A stretch of 64,000 nt of DNA. Origin: Stenogyne calaminthoides. Lineage: Eukaryota > Streptophyta > Magnoliopsida > Lamiales > Lamiaceae. The position numbers and the translations under genes were made by a program. Below are positions 20,891 through 32,984 of this stretch, piece by piece. The stretch covers positions 40,687,255 to 40,751,254 of the forward strand of contig JBBCBC010000009.1 in assembly GCA_037126765.1 (NCBI GenBank), read 5' to 3'. Under the pieces are notes generated by a model, which saw only the letters and a list, made by a program, of their open reading frames with translations, did not search any database and was not told the origin of the DNA. The first letter of the stretch is position 1, and every line of letters begins with the position of its first letter.

Positions 20891-22924
20891 AGTTATTTTT
20901 GGATGATGTGTCAACACCACAACAATTTAATCTATGTGTCAATATGTGAGAAGTTTAGTATACATGTCATTAAAAAAAATCCTATGTGTCATCCTATGTC
21001 ATTAAAAAATTCCTATGTGTTGTCCTATGTATCATTTCATTGTTAGTTCTTTTAATTTTTATTTCAATATCGAATAAGAATAAAAAATCTAGATTTTTTG
21101 TATATGCCGCCCCATGTCGTTCCTCCCGCCTCCTTCCTCCCGTCGCCTTCCGCGCTTCTTCTCTCTCATTTTGCTCGTTGCTGAATTTATCGATTGGTTT
21201 TTCGCTTCCTCCTCCCCGTCTTACGCCACTTCATCTTCTTTTTTTTTTTATCGCTCGTCTGCCTCAATTTTTCAATTGATTTGCTTGCTTTAAACTTTTA
21301 TCTGTTTTAGTCTTTTTTACCTTGAAATTCATTCACTTTCCCTTTAAGTAATTATTGATCGATCACTCTTCAAAGGATTTAGTGTTACTATTTGATCTAA
21401 TGATCCATAATTTTTTTTGGTGTCATCTACCGTATACAATAGTAATTGACTAAAAAACTGCATTACATAAATGTATATACTGCTATAATTACTTAACTCA
21501 AAGAACTTAATCATTGAATTACCATTGCTTGAAATCCCATTCTTATTTTTCTTCTATGTTTTTGTAAATTTTATTTCGTAAAATCTATCCGGTATTAATA
21601 TTTGCATCTTTTTTTATTCTTAGATTCTAAGACATTGCTAGCATTGTATCTCTGCCTTGCTTAGGGATGTAGGTGTTTCATGTTCTTTTTCGAATTTATC
21701 TTGTTGACGTTAAATCTATCCACTAGCGTAAAAGGTGAATTCAGTTTCGTTAAGTTTAGTCATTATTATCGTTCTTTTGATATATACACATTTATAGCAT
21801 GACATATTGATTCAATTATATGCTCTAAGCATTTATACATTGATTTTGTTTGCGACATATATTGTAAGTTGATTTTTGATTTATAGTATTTGCTAAAAAA
21901 ATATAATATACAATTTTGTTTGGATTTTATAAGAAAAAACATTTATTGTGAATTTTGTTTTTCTAACCGAGATGAATGAGTCATATTTCCCTGCTTATAT
22001 ATTATCTTCAACACATGCAAGATGAAGTATTTGTGGTTTGTCTTATTCTGTAGATGAAAGTAACTTCAAAATATGCATATTATACTATGGTTTAATAGGT
22101 AGAAATTGAAATTATAAGTTTCTTCTTATTGTGGTGCCATAACTCGACTAGGATTGTTCTACATTGTATCCAATGTTAGTGTAGCTCAGAATGGAGAGAC
22201 TGTGTTGACAACAAAACATCCATGCATATGATTCCATAATCACAACAACATGCAATGATGCTCGGGATTCATGATTCAAAAGTCTGAATATAATTTCACT
22301 TCTATTGATGAAATATAAAGACAATCTAGACAAGAAGATGTTATCTTCAGAGGTAAACATTTCATAAAAAATATTATGCATTCACATGTTTCATAATTAT
22401 GTAATGCACAAAATTGATAAGCCACAATTTAAATTTATACTTTTGTATTTGTAGAGATAATTAGATGCGTGGTTCAAATTTTTAATCTCGAGACAGTTGA
22501 TAGACCTGTATTTACACACGGTCAACTATATATTGTGATTTCTAGGGTGAAGAGTTAAAAGTGATTGAAAATACTTTGTCTTGATGATGATGGAAAACCC
22601 TCTAGCTCTACGATTAATGTTATTTTTAAAGAAATTTTTCAGAATCTTAAGTGAATTAAAAATAATAATATTTTCATTATACGTATTTTGATTTAATGAT
22701 TAATTATTGTACAAATTAATTACATCTGTATTAATTTATATTTTATCTTATAATACTAAATTATATTAAAATATTATTATAATAACTTGTCATACAAAAT
22801 GACAAATGACAAATGACAAATGTTAAAATTTATATTAATTAAGTCCATAGAAAAATATAATATAACTTTAAAAAAATCAATTTATTTAAAATCCCTTGTA
22901 AAACACGGGTTCTACACTAATTAG
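20870..22924 (+). mobile_element. Helitron with GC-richer internal segment
   Basis: The 5' end TCCCCCTATATACTAATAGG and the following GATGATGTGTC match the start of the Helitron at 7955. The 3' side shows the hairpin CCCTTGTAAAACACGGG, then TTCTACACTAATTAG, ending near 22924. About 2055 bp. The segment 21090-21310 is far less AT-rich (CCGCCTCCTTCCTCCCGTC and similar) and may be captured host 5' gene sequence, but no protein family could be named. Just past the 3' end, TAGTATATAGAGGGATAG is an inverted copy of a 5' terminus. Confidence 0.65.
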
Positions 22925-24784
22925 TATATAGAGGGATAGTTGGGAACCGATCGCATGACCAGTTTCCATCATTTACTACTTCCCATGAAAAAACAGAGTA
23001 TTTTTTAAGCTTATTCAAAACAAAAAGGTTTTTTAGCAGTCCGTTCAATCATTATCACAATTTACCAAATGGGATTATTTTTAATTTTAAAAAGTTAAAT
23101 ACAGCATTTAAATTTTAATCTTCTTTTTTGCCACTCTTTAGGAAAGAATAAAATTGTAACTTGTGATCAGTAAGTTTTGAGATTTACACGAATTGACTTA
23201 GGACATTGCGCTCTCGTCTCGTCTCATATGAGTTTGATTTTCAAATTTCACATTCAATTCACGTCTACAAGTACTTATAAAACATATTATTACTCTTCCC
23301 AATACATCACACTTATTATTTTCTCAATATAAAATAATAATACAACATCAATCACTATTAAATATTAATTTGACATAAAGTTAAATTTCACCCTACTCAA
23401 ATTAAAAAACAAACACATATATTTAATATCCATCAAGAATTCTAAATTCCTGAAATCTAAAACATTGACTTGCTCACACAACTTAATTATGTACCGCAAG
23501 TTTCGTTATAGCTTGTATTTTGTTAAATATTTATGAGTAACTCTCGTGTGCACGTGCATACAAGATTTTGCCGCAATTTATTGGTTTCCGGTATAACTTT
23601 GTGTTTAATATTCTAATTCGTTTTTAAATATGACTTAAGGTCACGAGAGCAATAAGTTCGAAATGCATATTACAAGTTTCTAAATTTGATTCAAAACTAC
23701 ATAAAAGAGTAAAATTAATAATATTTTTATTTATAGTGAGTCTTGGCGGTTCCATTTGGTTTCTATAACACGATTTTCAAATGATATTTATAATGCGGTT
23801 TAGTTCTTCGCTAGTTTATAAATTGCAGTTTACATTGATTTTTAATTTACTGATTTGATTCAGACGATTTTTCAACTTTTTTAGTCACCATATTATAAAA
23901 ATATATATCACCTATAGAAATTTTAGTTTTCACAACTAAACTAATCAACAGAATAAAATGACATGTTCTTGTTCTGTTTTAGGACAAGCGTAATCACCAA
24001 CTTTGAATTTGACTCTTTGGAGTGAAAAAAGTTCATTTTGTTGATTCTAAGACAAGATTGGTTGATTTGATTCCAGTTCTTGTACTTGAACGAGACTTAA
24101 TTCGCGTGATTCTTGATTTACCCTCCCTGTTTATAATGTATGAAGATTATGAATTTCTGGTAGATTGTTGAAATAATTAATTTGTCTTTTTTTACTTGAA
24201 TTGATTTTTATGTGGCTTTTCATTGATATGGAAATTTAAAAAAATTGAGATTGTTTGCGTGGTTTAGAAGCTTAATTAATATAAGTTGTAGATAATCATT
24301 CAGTGCAGATATAGAGTAAAGAATCTGATCTGTCTGCCAATTTTGAAAGAATAAGGAATATGGTTTTTGCTACAGGAAAAAAAGTATATTGAATCACTAT
24401 TGTTAGCTTTGATGAAACTTTTCAAGATTAAATTTTGGTGGGCTTCAAATCAAAAGGGGTGCACTTAATCAAGTTGCTGTCATAATGATAACAGAGGTAA
24501 TTAATAAAGATAGCAATAAACTTCATACTTCAAGAATATATATGTCATCAAAACTTAAGGCATATCAAATAAATTGTGTGAAAATGGGGGAAAAAGAGAA
24601 ATTCAAAATAGCGTTACATTTTGAAGAAATAATGAATTCAAACCGATAAAATCTTGATGCAGTTTGGTTTTCTCAGCCTCTTTGGTTTGCCTCCTAGCTA
24701 TTCTACACTATACACATATTTTATAGTAGCTCTAAAACCAAAAAAGCCACTCACAAACTTACAAAATAATTGTAATTGCAACTA
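22925..24784. other. Intergenic DNA, no gene seen
   Basis: AT-rich sequence without recognisable exons, RNA genes or transposon ends. The last few hundred bases are the presumed 3' flank of the minus-strand CLE gene. Confidence 0.45.
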
Positions 24785-25024
24785 TCAAGTCCTGTTGTGG
24801 ATGGGGTCCGATCCTCTACGAACTTTTCGCTTGCTCGACTCGTTTGGATCGAAAGCTCCCTTTGCATGAGACGGTTTGTTGTCCGTAGCCATGTTGCTCG
24901 TTTCAGCAGCCATGAGCATGCGATCATCCACGCCTTGTCTGGAGCCACAGACGGGGCGTGGATGATGGAATGCTAATAATAGTCCTATAAAGATGACAAG
25001 TAAAATTGGTCTTTGATGACACAT
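24785..25024 (-). CDS. CLE45: CLE peptide precursor, CLE45-like
   Basis: Small intronless gene, 79 residues from ATG at 25024. Residues 1-28 form a signal peptide with the hydrophobic core ILLVIFIGLLLAF. A variable, weakly conserved middle follows. Residues 66-77 are the CLE motif RKVRRGSDPIHN, followed only by RT and the stop. The motif differs from the Arabidopsis CLE45 peptide (RRVRRGSDPIHN) at one position, including the unusual Arg-Arg and the Ser where most CLE peptides have Pro. CLE45 is secreted, perceived by the receptor kinase BAM3, and restrains protophloem differentiation in roots; transfer of that role here is inference. The proline after the Gly-Ser-Asp and the His-Asn end are intact. 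Confidence 0.92.
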   Translation of the reverse strand: MCHQRPILLVIFIGLLLAFHHPRPVCGSRQGVDDRMLMAAETSNMATDNKPSHAKGAFDPNESSKRKVRRGSDPIHNRT

Positions 25025-28000
25025 GATGAGAATATGAGATTAGGTATGTTTTTGTGTAATGAGAGTAGTTAGGATTATGATCATTATTGTCTTGTTATGA
25101 TCCATTGAAACTACTTATAGAATTTGGAGTGGAATTTAAAGCATATATAAAGAAAGCAAGGAGGGCCCATTCAGAATCCATGTAAGAGTTTTGGATTCAT
25201 AATTCCAATCATAAATAAATCTGCAAATCTAAGCAAAATAAGGCTGGCTGTTGTACAAAAGAAGAATCTCATGAATAGGATGAATAAAGTGGGTTGTAAG
25301 TAATTTGTAAGTTGGAACACCACCCTCGAGAAGCTTAATTAGCATCTTTTATCTGTTTTTTTTCCCTACAATTCTTACAATTTCCTCTGCTTTTTTGTCT
25401 TCTTGAACCAAGACCAAATCAAACTCACTTTGGGCCCCACCCCATGCCACGGTGTATCTTCCTTGCTTACGTGGTACCAAAAATCCAATTTAATTTCTAT
25501 TAATTCACTTTAATGCGCCGTTTTTGGGCCTAAATCAGCCTTACTTAGCCATTAAGAAAGAAAGTTTAAGTTTAGAGCAGCCAAAAAAAGCAGAATAGAC
25601 ATCTTCCCTTAAAAAACCAAACATCAGCTTTATGCCAATTAGAGAGAGACTGAAATCTCACTTTAGCATTCAAGCTCATTTATCTATGTAGCAAAAAAAT
25701 ACAATACATGGTTTCTTGTGCTAAATGTGTTTTCTTTATGCTTCTTTTGCCAGTCTCTTTGAGATTTATTTTTTAACCTAAGGGTTTTTTTTCCCCACAT
25801 TTAACAAGGGAGACCATCTTTTTCTTTATCCACTTTTATATCTATACTAATCAAATGTAAATAATCACATGCAACTTGGAACATTCTAAAGCAGAGGTTC
25901 TGATGCTTTATTTTAAATTTTGCTTTTGTGATATTCGAATGGTGTTTGAAGGGATAATATTGTAATGGTCCAAATTACTGCAGCTCGACTGTGAAAGCTC
26001 ATAGATGGACTGATTCTTTGCTTTTTGATCATCCAATTGGAGTTAAGGATCTCATCCTTCGGGAAGGTACAACATGTGCAGCGGGGTGTACACCCACGGT
26101 GCCACAAACAAACAACACAACAAATTGTGTGCATATATATATACATGAATAACATGATACATGTCTGTCTGTACGGAATGAAAGATGATGTTTATAGTCG
26201 TTTTTGCATGTATAATGGGCTACATATGAAATAGAGATTCCCATCTGCTTTAGATCATAGAACTTCACTATTTTATCCATGGATTCTTCATGAGTTAGAA
26301 AATAAAGATTTGTGCTTTGAAATTATTCTAGTAATTGAACACTATGTTACATTGTTGAAGCTTGATTAATTGATCACACTTTAAAACGAGTATATATAAA
26401 AGCTCGCTATTTAAATTCTGAAACATTAGGTTCATCAAAGCCATCACAATTCACAAGATCTTGATATAATTGTAGATGGGACCATTTATTTTTTCTTGCA
26501 TTTGGATCCATGCCCTAAAGTGAGTGCTACTACTGAAATTTCAAAGGGTTGATGCTTGATACCATTCCTTAAAAGTGATGGATCGAATTGAGTTTATGAA
26601 AGGATGGAGAACTAATTACTAGTTGCCAAGAATATGAATAACTTTTTCATTTAGAGAATCGATAATATTGCAATTTGCATAAATTCTTGAGTTTTAGTGA
26701 TGCAGTCTCAAAGCAAAATCCTTTTAAAACTTTGATCAAACATATGGGCTCCATGAGGAGCTGAGGTTTCAATGTTTCGAATTGATGTAGATGGATAGTC
26801 AAATTAATACTTGTATATTCATGAGACTAACATAGTTTTATGTGCCAAATTAATTAGTAGTCTCTGATCACAACATAATCATTACAAGTTAATATTTAAA
26901 GATTGGCATATGATACAAAGTTTGGTACAGCTAGAGAGAAACATTGCAGATAAACCCACCTCAATTATTAACTCAATCATATGAAGAGCAGGACAGGTGT
27001 TGGGAAACACGCATATAGAAAAATGGATGTATATCTCATTTTGTACTAATTCTCTTGAAAGGGTATTATATCACGTATGTCATCTTATGGATTTCTCTTT
27101 ATGTTCCATTATCTTGTATTTCTCTTCATGTTTATTGTTAAAAAAATCAGCAGGTTGCGGTACAATATCATAGTACATGTGTTTTTCGAACCCATATCAT
27201 AGTATATCATAGTACATGTGTTAAAGATTTAGAAAAAATAACATGCAGCGAAACACAAAAAGTGCAACAAGAGAATCGACATAAACCCAAAATAAAAAGA
27301 AGGAAAAGAAAATATTATTACAGTGAGTAGATGGATGAATCCATTAAACCTCAACAAGTATCTTAATCGTCTCTTTTTCTTTCCTCTTTCTTATACACAA
27401 CGGACTAGTAGATTTAACATTAACATATATACACCTTCATGTTCTAAAGGTTGCATTGGGAAATAATGTGGGGCACTGCAAATGGAATGTCACCCCTTAA
27501 CATCAAATCTAGCATTATGCTTTGCTTAGCTTTACTTTAGGATCATACCATCATTTTAATCAAGAAAAACATTTAAAGAAAAGGGGGGCCCATCAGATAC
27601 ATAACAAATTGATGGCTCAGATTCGATTCTTGCTGGTGATTTGATAATTTCTTTCTTGGATTTGTTAATCCGAAAGTAAAGTCATTAGCAGAAGATAAAA
27701 AACACATCACGAATTAAAACCATATATTCTTGTAAAGAAGCGATACCAATGGCTGTTTAGGGGATTATTCTGTAAGCACAACACATATGGACAATGATTT
27801 GAATAACTCGGCAAAACAAAGAATCAATTGTTAATACTTGGTTATTACATTAACATAAGTACAACAAAAATAAGTACACTTTCGATAGGTTTTCTGAGAA
27901 AGTTTGCCCCTGAGTACGCATCGTCGTCGTCTGACCAGGCGATAAAGCTCTCACGTCAGAGTAAGGCGATATACACAGGTAAACAGAGACAAGCCTCATT

Positions 28001-28069
28001 ATGGAAAAAAAAGTGAACGTAAAAGGAAAATTCGCCCGTCGGATTTGGATAGGATCCGTATCTGTTTGA
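25025..28069. other. Intergenic DNA between CLE and RING genes
   Basis: Upstream region of the CLE gene and downstream region of the RING-CH gene. I see no coding exon, RNA gene or transposon terminus. The short ORFs around 25913-26280 overlap on both strands and lack any recognisable motif. Confidence 0.45.
25143..25150 (-). promoter_or_regulatory. Possible TATA box of the CLE gene
   Basis: On the minus strand the sequence reads TTATATAT, about 120 bp before the CLE start codon, a plausible distance for TATA plus a short 5' leader. AT-rich DNA makes chance matches common, so support is weak. Confidence 0.3.
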
Positions 28070-31000
28070 TCAAACAAGTTCAGGCCGTGGAGGAGCGCTT
28101 TCCTGTGGAATGACTGCTGGTGCAGCTGAGGCTACGAGGAGGCCTCGGCTCTGTGCCGATTGAACAACAATTGCGAATTGTGTTGCTGCCAGTGCCGCAG
28201 CCTCCTGTTAAAGCAAGCAATTATGACTTCGAACACAATTAAATAAAGGAAAAACGTGTAACTTTATTATGCCCTGGCTAGTGGCCACTTGCAATAAAAT
28301 AAGAGATTCAAGCTAGCTCACGAGCTACTCGCATTCAACTCGGAAAAGCTCAAAATCTACTCAAATTTTAATCCAGTCGAGCTTGAGTTACTCGAGTATC
28401 TCGAATTCGAGCTCACTAATACTAGTCTCCTGAGCCTAATTGAGCTCTCAAAATTTTACTATTTTACCCATAATACATAAATTATTTGCAAATATACTCA
28501 AATTATAAATAAAATAAAAATCTGTAATCATTTATTGCAAATTATAAATATTTTGAGTTTACCATAGAGTTGAGCTCGAGTTCATAAGAATTGAGCTCGC
28601 TTGAGTACAAGTCAATTTTTGAGCTTCGAATTATCTAATCAAATTGAATTTGAGCTTGACACTACTGGACTCAGCTCATTTACAACCCCATCTCCACCCC
28701 GACTTGTGTTATTAATGAAAAGGGAACAGTAAAAATAAATAAAAGTGCTGTGGGCAAAAAAGATTAGAAAATGAAGTAGAGTGGCACAGTAAGAATTTTC
28801 GTAAATAAATGTGATATAGGGAATAGTTTTACCTGTCTTTGCCTCCTGCGTTGCAAGATACTGATAGCCCAGATCATGATGTAGCAGGGCAAAAGAAAGC
28901 CAACAGCTCGAAGCAAGAACAGCTGTCGAGGTTTGTGAATATTCAGCACATTAGCAACATAATATATTATATTGGCTTAAAATGGTTGGCAAGGAAAACT
29001 CACAGATAAAAAAGTAGATGCATCGTCGTCTCCATCACTATCCCCATCATCAGTGATGGACAGTGCATGCCTTAGTAGCAGAAGAGCCATCAACTGCCAA
29101 AACACCAATTTTATTAGCCTTAGTAATAATGCAGTGTTTGATCCAATAATTTCTATAATATCCAAATGCAAGCATCTGTTTTCCAATATCACTCACAATC
29201 AACATATACCAATGTTTAGAAAATTAAACACGTATGATCCAGCACAAAATGCATAGAAACACCAGGTATAGTCAAATCTATGACATCTCCCAATTGTTCT
29301 TAGCTTCAACAAAGCTTTTGCAGATTTTCCGCTGATGATATAACTACGCATAACATAACAATCCGTGTCACATACTTTTGTTTCAGTGGTGGAAGGGGCT
29401 GGGAAAAATAAAAGGGTATCTAGGAGGTCAGCAGCAACATCCTCCACACTCTTAAAAGAGACGTATCCTTACACGTTCATACTATATGTTGCATCCTGAG
29501 CTTTTCATTAAGAGTTCAATATGGAAGCAGTAATCATGCGTCTTTTACACGCATAACATAACAATCCGTGTCACATGTTTTTGTTTTGGTGGTGGGAGAA
29601 ATAAAAGGGTCTCTAGCAGGCCAGTAGCAACATCCTCCACACTCTCAAAAGAGAATTAGTAGCTTATCCTTGCACACTGAGCAGAGCACAGTGACAACTT
29701 ACATAACCTACGAGTCGGAAATTTCCTTTAACAAAACTTATTGATTTGTTAACTAAAGCTTAACTCAATTGGTTAGCATTCAAAGTCTATATACAATTTC
29801 ACAGGGAAGGGACAAAAAGATAACTTGAACCCTTTTGGGAGATGCACGATATATATTGAAAATAATAGACAGATATAACTAGCAAGTAGCAAATTATGCA
29901 TTGCAATAATGAATTTGCAGTAGTAACGCTTACAATTAGAGCAGCTGAACGACAAAAGGCAGCACCACTGCTGTTAGTACCATTATAGTCATCATAGTCG
30001 GTATCAAACAACTGACGCTCTGCTTCAGCAATCGCCAGAAGACGAGGATCATTCATATCCAGCGGTGTCCCAGAGATTTGCCATACTCCACTAAATTACA
30101 GATAAAAATAAACCAAGTCATTGTTAGTGATGGTCACATGTAATTCCCTGTCACTGTCAGCGAAAATGAAAAATGAAGAGGCAAAGTCTTCTGAAATTGT
30201 CATTAAGAAAAGTTCCCAGGATATGAAATTACAGAAACTTACTTTTGACATGTTAAAATAAAATATTACCCAATATCAATGGTGGTCTCATCGGGTTGAG
30301 GACGTGGTATAGCAGTATAACCAGACTGATATTGCTGCAGAACAAAGTAAAGAGTGTCATGTTGTAAGGATACACTATAACATACGCAGCAAACACTAAG
30401 AATCACTTCAGTAATATAATATAAGCACATGATATGATATGATATGATATGATATGCTACTACGTGGAATAGCTCAAGTGGTTAGAGCACCACTACCTAT
30501 GTCAAAAGGTTCATGGGTTTGAGTCACCAATTTGACAGATCAAAAAAAAGAAGCAAAAAAACATGATATGATATGCTCAGAGAATTAGTCAACTTGCGAC
30601 CTAGCTCAAATGCAGTCTGCATTCTATCTGATTGGAAAGATAGTTACAACATCAGAGGCTAATTCTCTAAGACAAAATTATATCTCTCTTCCTTAGGTGG
30701 CCCGAAATCTCCATGTGATCAACATGCATGGGCCAATACTCAAGGTTCAATGACAAACAATTGAGAATAAATTAGTACCATAAAAAGCCAAGAAAAACAA
30801 AACAAGCATATAATTCAAATAAGTAAAAAAGATGAAAAGTGCAAAAAGTGCTTCATTCCTCATGTGAGAACCTACAGTTTATCTCTTGAAAACAAGCACC
30901 CTTTACACACATCCCAACAGCGAGATGGTCTGTTGAATGCCCAACCATTATGGTGAAAAATCTTTAATGCTCAAATGTTTTACGGGAAAACGTACTAGAA

Positions 31001-32100
31001 GCTTCAAGTTGCCATGATTTATAAATATTTGATATATTTAAAATAGTCTTCTGTAGTTCTGTTGTTATATTATATACATATGATATAATGTTCAACGTCA
31101 TTAAAAATAGTCTTTCTAATATATCAACATAACTACAGAAGACTATTTTTAATGACTAGCACTCGCTGATAATTGTTTGGTTCAACAAGCTTTTATGACA
31201 AGAAAACTTAAAAATAAACAACATTTGAAGTCATGTATTTTCTATGTTCATTGTTCCATTAACTTAAATACCTAAAAAGTGTCCTAACGAGAGATACTTT
31301 GCATATTGAGAAAATATCAGCTTCAACATAGGAGTCATAAGCAAGAACATGCCACAAATTATCTTATCTGACCTTGCTGGGTAATAAACAGTTTGCAAAT
31401 TGAAAGGCACAAAGAGCAATCACATACCTTATGACAAATCTCACAGGTAATGTCTCCCTTCTCATTACACCAGTGCTGAACACATTTTCTGTGAGCATAC
31501 TGCAAGGGATAAAATATCAGTAAAGTACTTGTTTGAACAAATGAATGTCCACAGATAATATAACTGACTTTTCCAAACAATTTGCTTTCAGCTCCAACTT
31601 ACATAAATTCGACAAAACCAAACATATCTTGACGCTCATTCATACAAACTAGACATAATGCAGTTATTTATCATTTTAAAGATCTAACAGTTTCGCCCAA
31701 CACCATATATGAACACAGATTTCAAGAACAGGAGAAGACAATATACATGAATTAATCCACTGTAATAGGATGAATATCAACCAACCCAGTGACTCAACAA
31801 CCAAGTATTTACCTTAAGACTCCCTCTACAAGCACATGGGCTCTCCAAATTGTTTACAGAATCCTCCTCTTGACAAATCCGGCACTCACCCATCCCTATT
31901 AGTGGAGCGTTCTCGTTTTCCTCCTCGTCGTCAACTGCCACCACAACGTTATCATCTTCTGCTGCCATTGATGATGAAGAACCCACCATTTCAGGTTTCT
32001 TCCCACTCATCCCTCCCACAGACTCAGAAACTGGCTGGCTAACCCCAACTGCCTCAGACGTCGGTACTTGGTTCATATTCACCACCAAATGCTCACCCAT
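28070..32100 (-). CDS. RING-CH (RINGv) E3 ubiquitin ligase with DUF3675-type membrane region
   Basis: Seven coding exons: 32100-31813, 31499-31428, 30334-30270, 30090-29934, 29093-29004, 28922-28833 and 28204-28070, all GT..AG, totalling 298 residues. Residues 73-118 form a C4HC3 RING-CH finger: CRIC, then CAC at 89-91, H99, C102 and CEIC at 115-118. Exon 4 carries the conserved DMNDPRLLAIAEAERQ block found after the finger in the plant MARCH-like family. Two hydrophobic segments follow, at about 187-204 and 225-248, suggesting a membrane-anchored ubiquitin ligase. The N-terminal 70 residues are acidic and low-complexity. The tail is alanine/proline-rich. A possible 5'-UTR intron (donor near 32613, acceptor near 32192) is suggested by splice consensus. 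Substrates are unknown. Confidence 0.94.
28308..28695. mobile_element. GAGCTCG-rich repeat in RING intron 6, probable hAT-like MITE
   Basis: Dense GAGCTC/GAGCTTG motifs in both orientations (GAGCTACTCG, GTCGAGCTTGAGTTACTCG, GAGCTCGCTTGAG), a pattern known from a common plant hAT-derived repeat. Termini and target duplication could not be fixed. Confidence 0.4.
29345..29680. repeat. Diverged direct repeat in RING intron 4
   Basis: Segments at about 29345-29475 and 29546-29680 match: both contain CATAACATAACAATCCGTGT, a GGTGG..AAATAAAAGGGT stretch and CAACATCCTCCACACTC. Spacing is about 200 bp with scattered differences, so this is an old local duplication. Confidence 0.75.
30427..30456. repeat. 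GATAT pentanucleotide microsatellite, also left SINE target copy
   Basis: ACAT followed by about five GATAT units. The right-hand counterpart at 30561-30575 is ACATGATATGATATG, i.e. the same start with fewer units. The left target copy therefore appears expanded by slippage after insertion. Confidence 0.75.
30457..30560 (+). mobile_element. tRNA-derived SINE in RING intron 2
   Basis: About 104 bp. An A-box-like segment TAGCTCAAGTGGTTAGAGCA and a B-box-like segment GGGTTTGAGTC have the spacing of a tRNA-type RNA polymerase III promoter. The element ends in an A-rich tail (AAAAAAAAGAAGCAAAAAA) and is flanked by the duplication ACATGATATGATATG. The intervening sequence does not fold as a complete tRNA, so it is a SINE and not a tRNA gene. 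Confidence 0.8.
31038..31155. repeat. Hairpin-forming inverted repeat in RING intron 2
   Basis: Left arm 31038-31072 contains AAAATAGTCTTCTGTAGTT. The right arm 31117-31155 contains its complement AACTACAGAAGACTATTTTT. Pairing extends over some 30 bp with a loop of about 45 bp. A third partial copy, TTAAAAATAGTCTTTCTAAT, sits in the loop. It may be a small MITE or a hairpin small-RNA source. Confidence 0.65.
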
Positions 32101-32984
32101 TTATACCACCACCACCTCAAGAATCGATAGTGATCACAAAAATTCCTGGTCAAATCACATCAACAGAGATCCCTCAAAATTATAATTCAAAACCTGCAAT
32201 TTTATAGTTTATTCGCACACAAAACAAAGAGAGGATCTTTTGACCTCGTTTAATACAAAGTTACGGCCGTTGAACCTCGTCATTGAGTCATTCGCTGAAA
32301 CCACCCAAAATGAGATAAATTGAAGCTACCCATCCCCAAAAAAGGAGTGGAAACCTAATTTTCCAACCCTAATGTTTTTATTCAAAAATCAAACCTTCCA
32401 AACAACTACCCACACTCTAATCCCTAACAAAACATATTTGGGATTGGGATTTGCTCCAACCAAACTCAAGAAGTGAAAGAAATATGTTGATCACGCTGGC
32501 ATACGCAGCGGATCAGAGAATTCCTGTTTCCCAGAACCCCGAAAATCGAAGGCGAATACCAAATCACGACGGAACAATTTTGAAATGGATTATAAGAGAG
32601 AGAATATAAACGTACCTGAACGAGAATAAACCAAAGAAATTGTAATCGAACGAAAAATAAATCGCGAATTTGTTGCAGAACCAAGAAAAAAACTTCGAGG
32701 GTCAATAATATATATGTAATTGATTGTTCACGCGTTTTTACTTTGTCTATGAAGAGACTTTTTTTGGCTAATAAATCGGCTTATTACTTTAGCTCCCAAA
32801 ATTCACTCGGACGGCTTCCTCTCTTTTCATTTTTTTATTAAATATACATTGTCCTCTTTCAAATTTAAAATTAATGAGATGATATAAATAATCGTCTTGT
32901 CATGTATAGATTAGATATACGACTTGTATGTATAGGTAGAATTGATTTAACAAAGAGAGACAACAAAAGGAATTTCAAGGTTAG
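32101..32984. other. RING gene 5' leader and upstream region
   Basis: Presumed 5' untranslated region with a possible intron, then upstream DNA. On the minus strand a GTACGT donor near 32613 and a TTGCAG acceptor near 32192 would remove about 420 bp of leader. No other gene seen. Confidence 0.4.

Noticed and set aside
20986..21279. 97-codon ORF with hydrophobic start
   Set aside because: Lies inside a Helitron, is mostly low-complexity Ser/Pro/Leu, and resembles a UTR rather than a protein.
24654..24976. ORFs overlapping the CLE gene in other frames
   Set aside because: No signal peptide or motif; the minus-strand frame has a complete CLE precursor.
30470..30545. tRNA gene in RING intron 2
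   Set aside because: A- and B-box-like motifs exist, but no acceptor stem or anticodon arm forms; the A-rich tail and duplication indicate a SINE.
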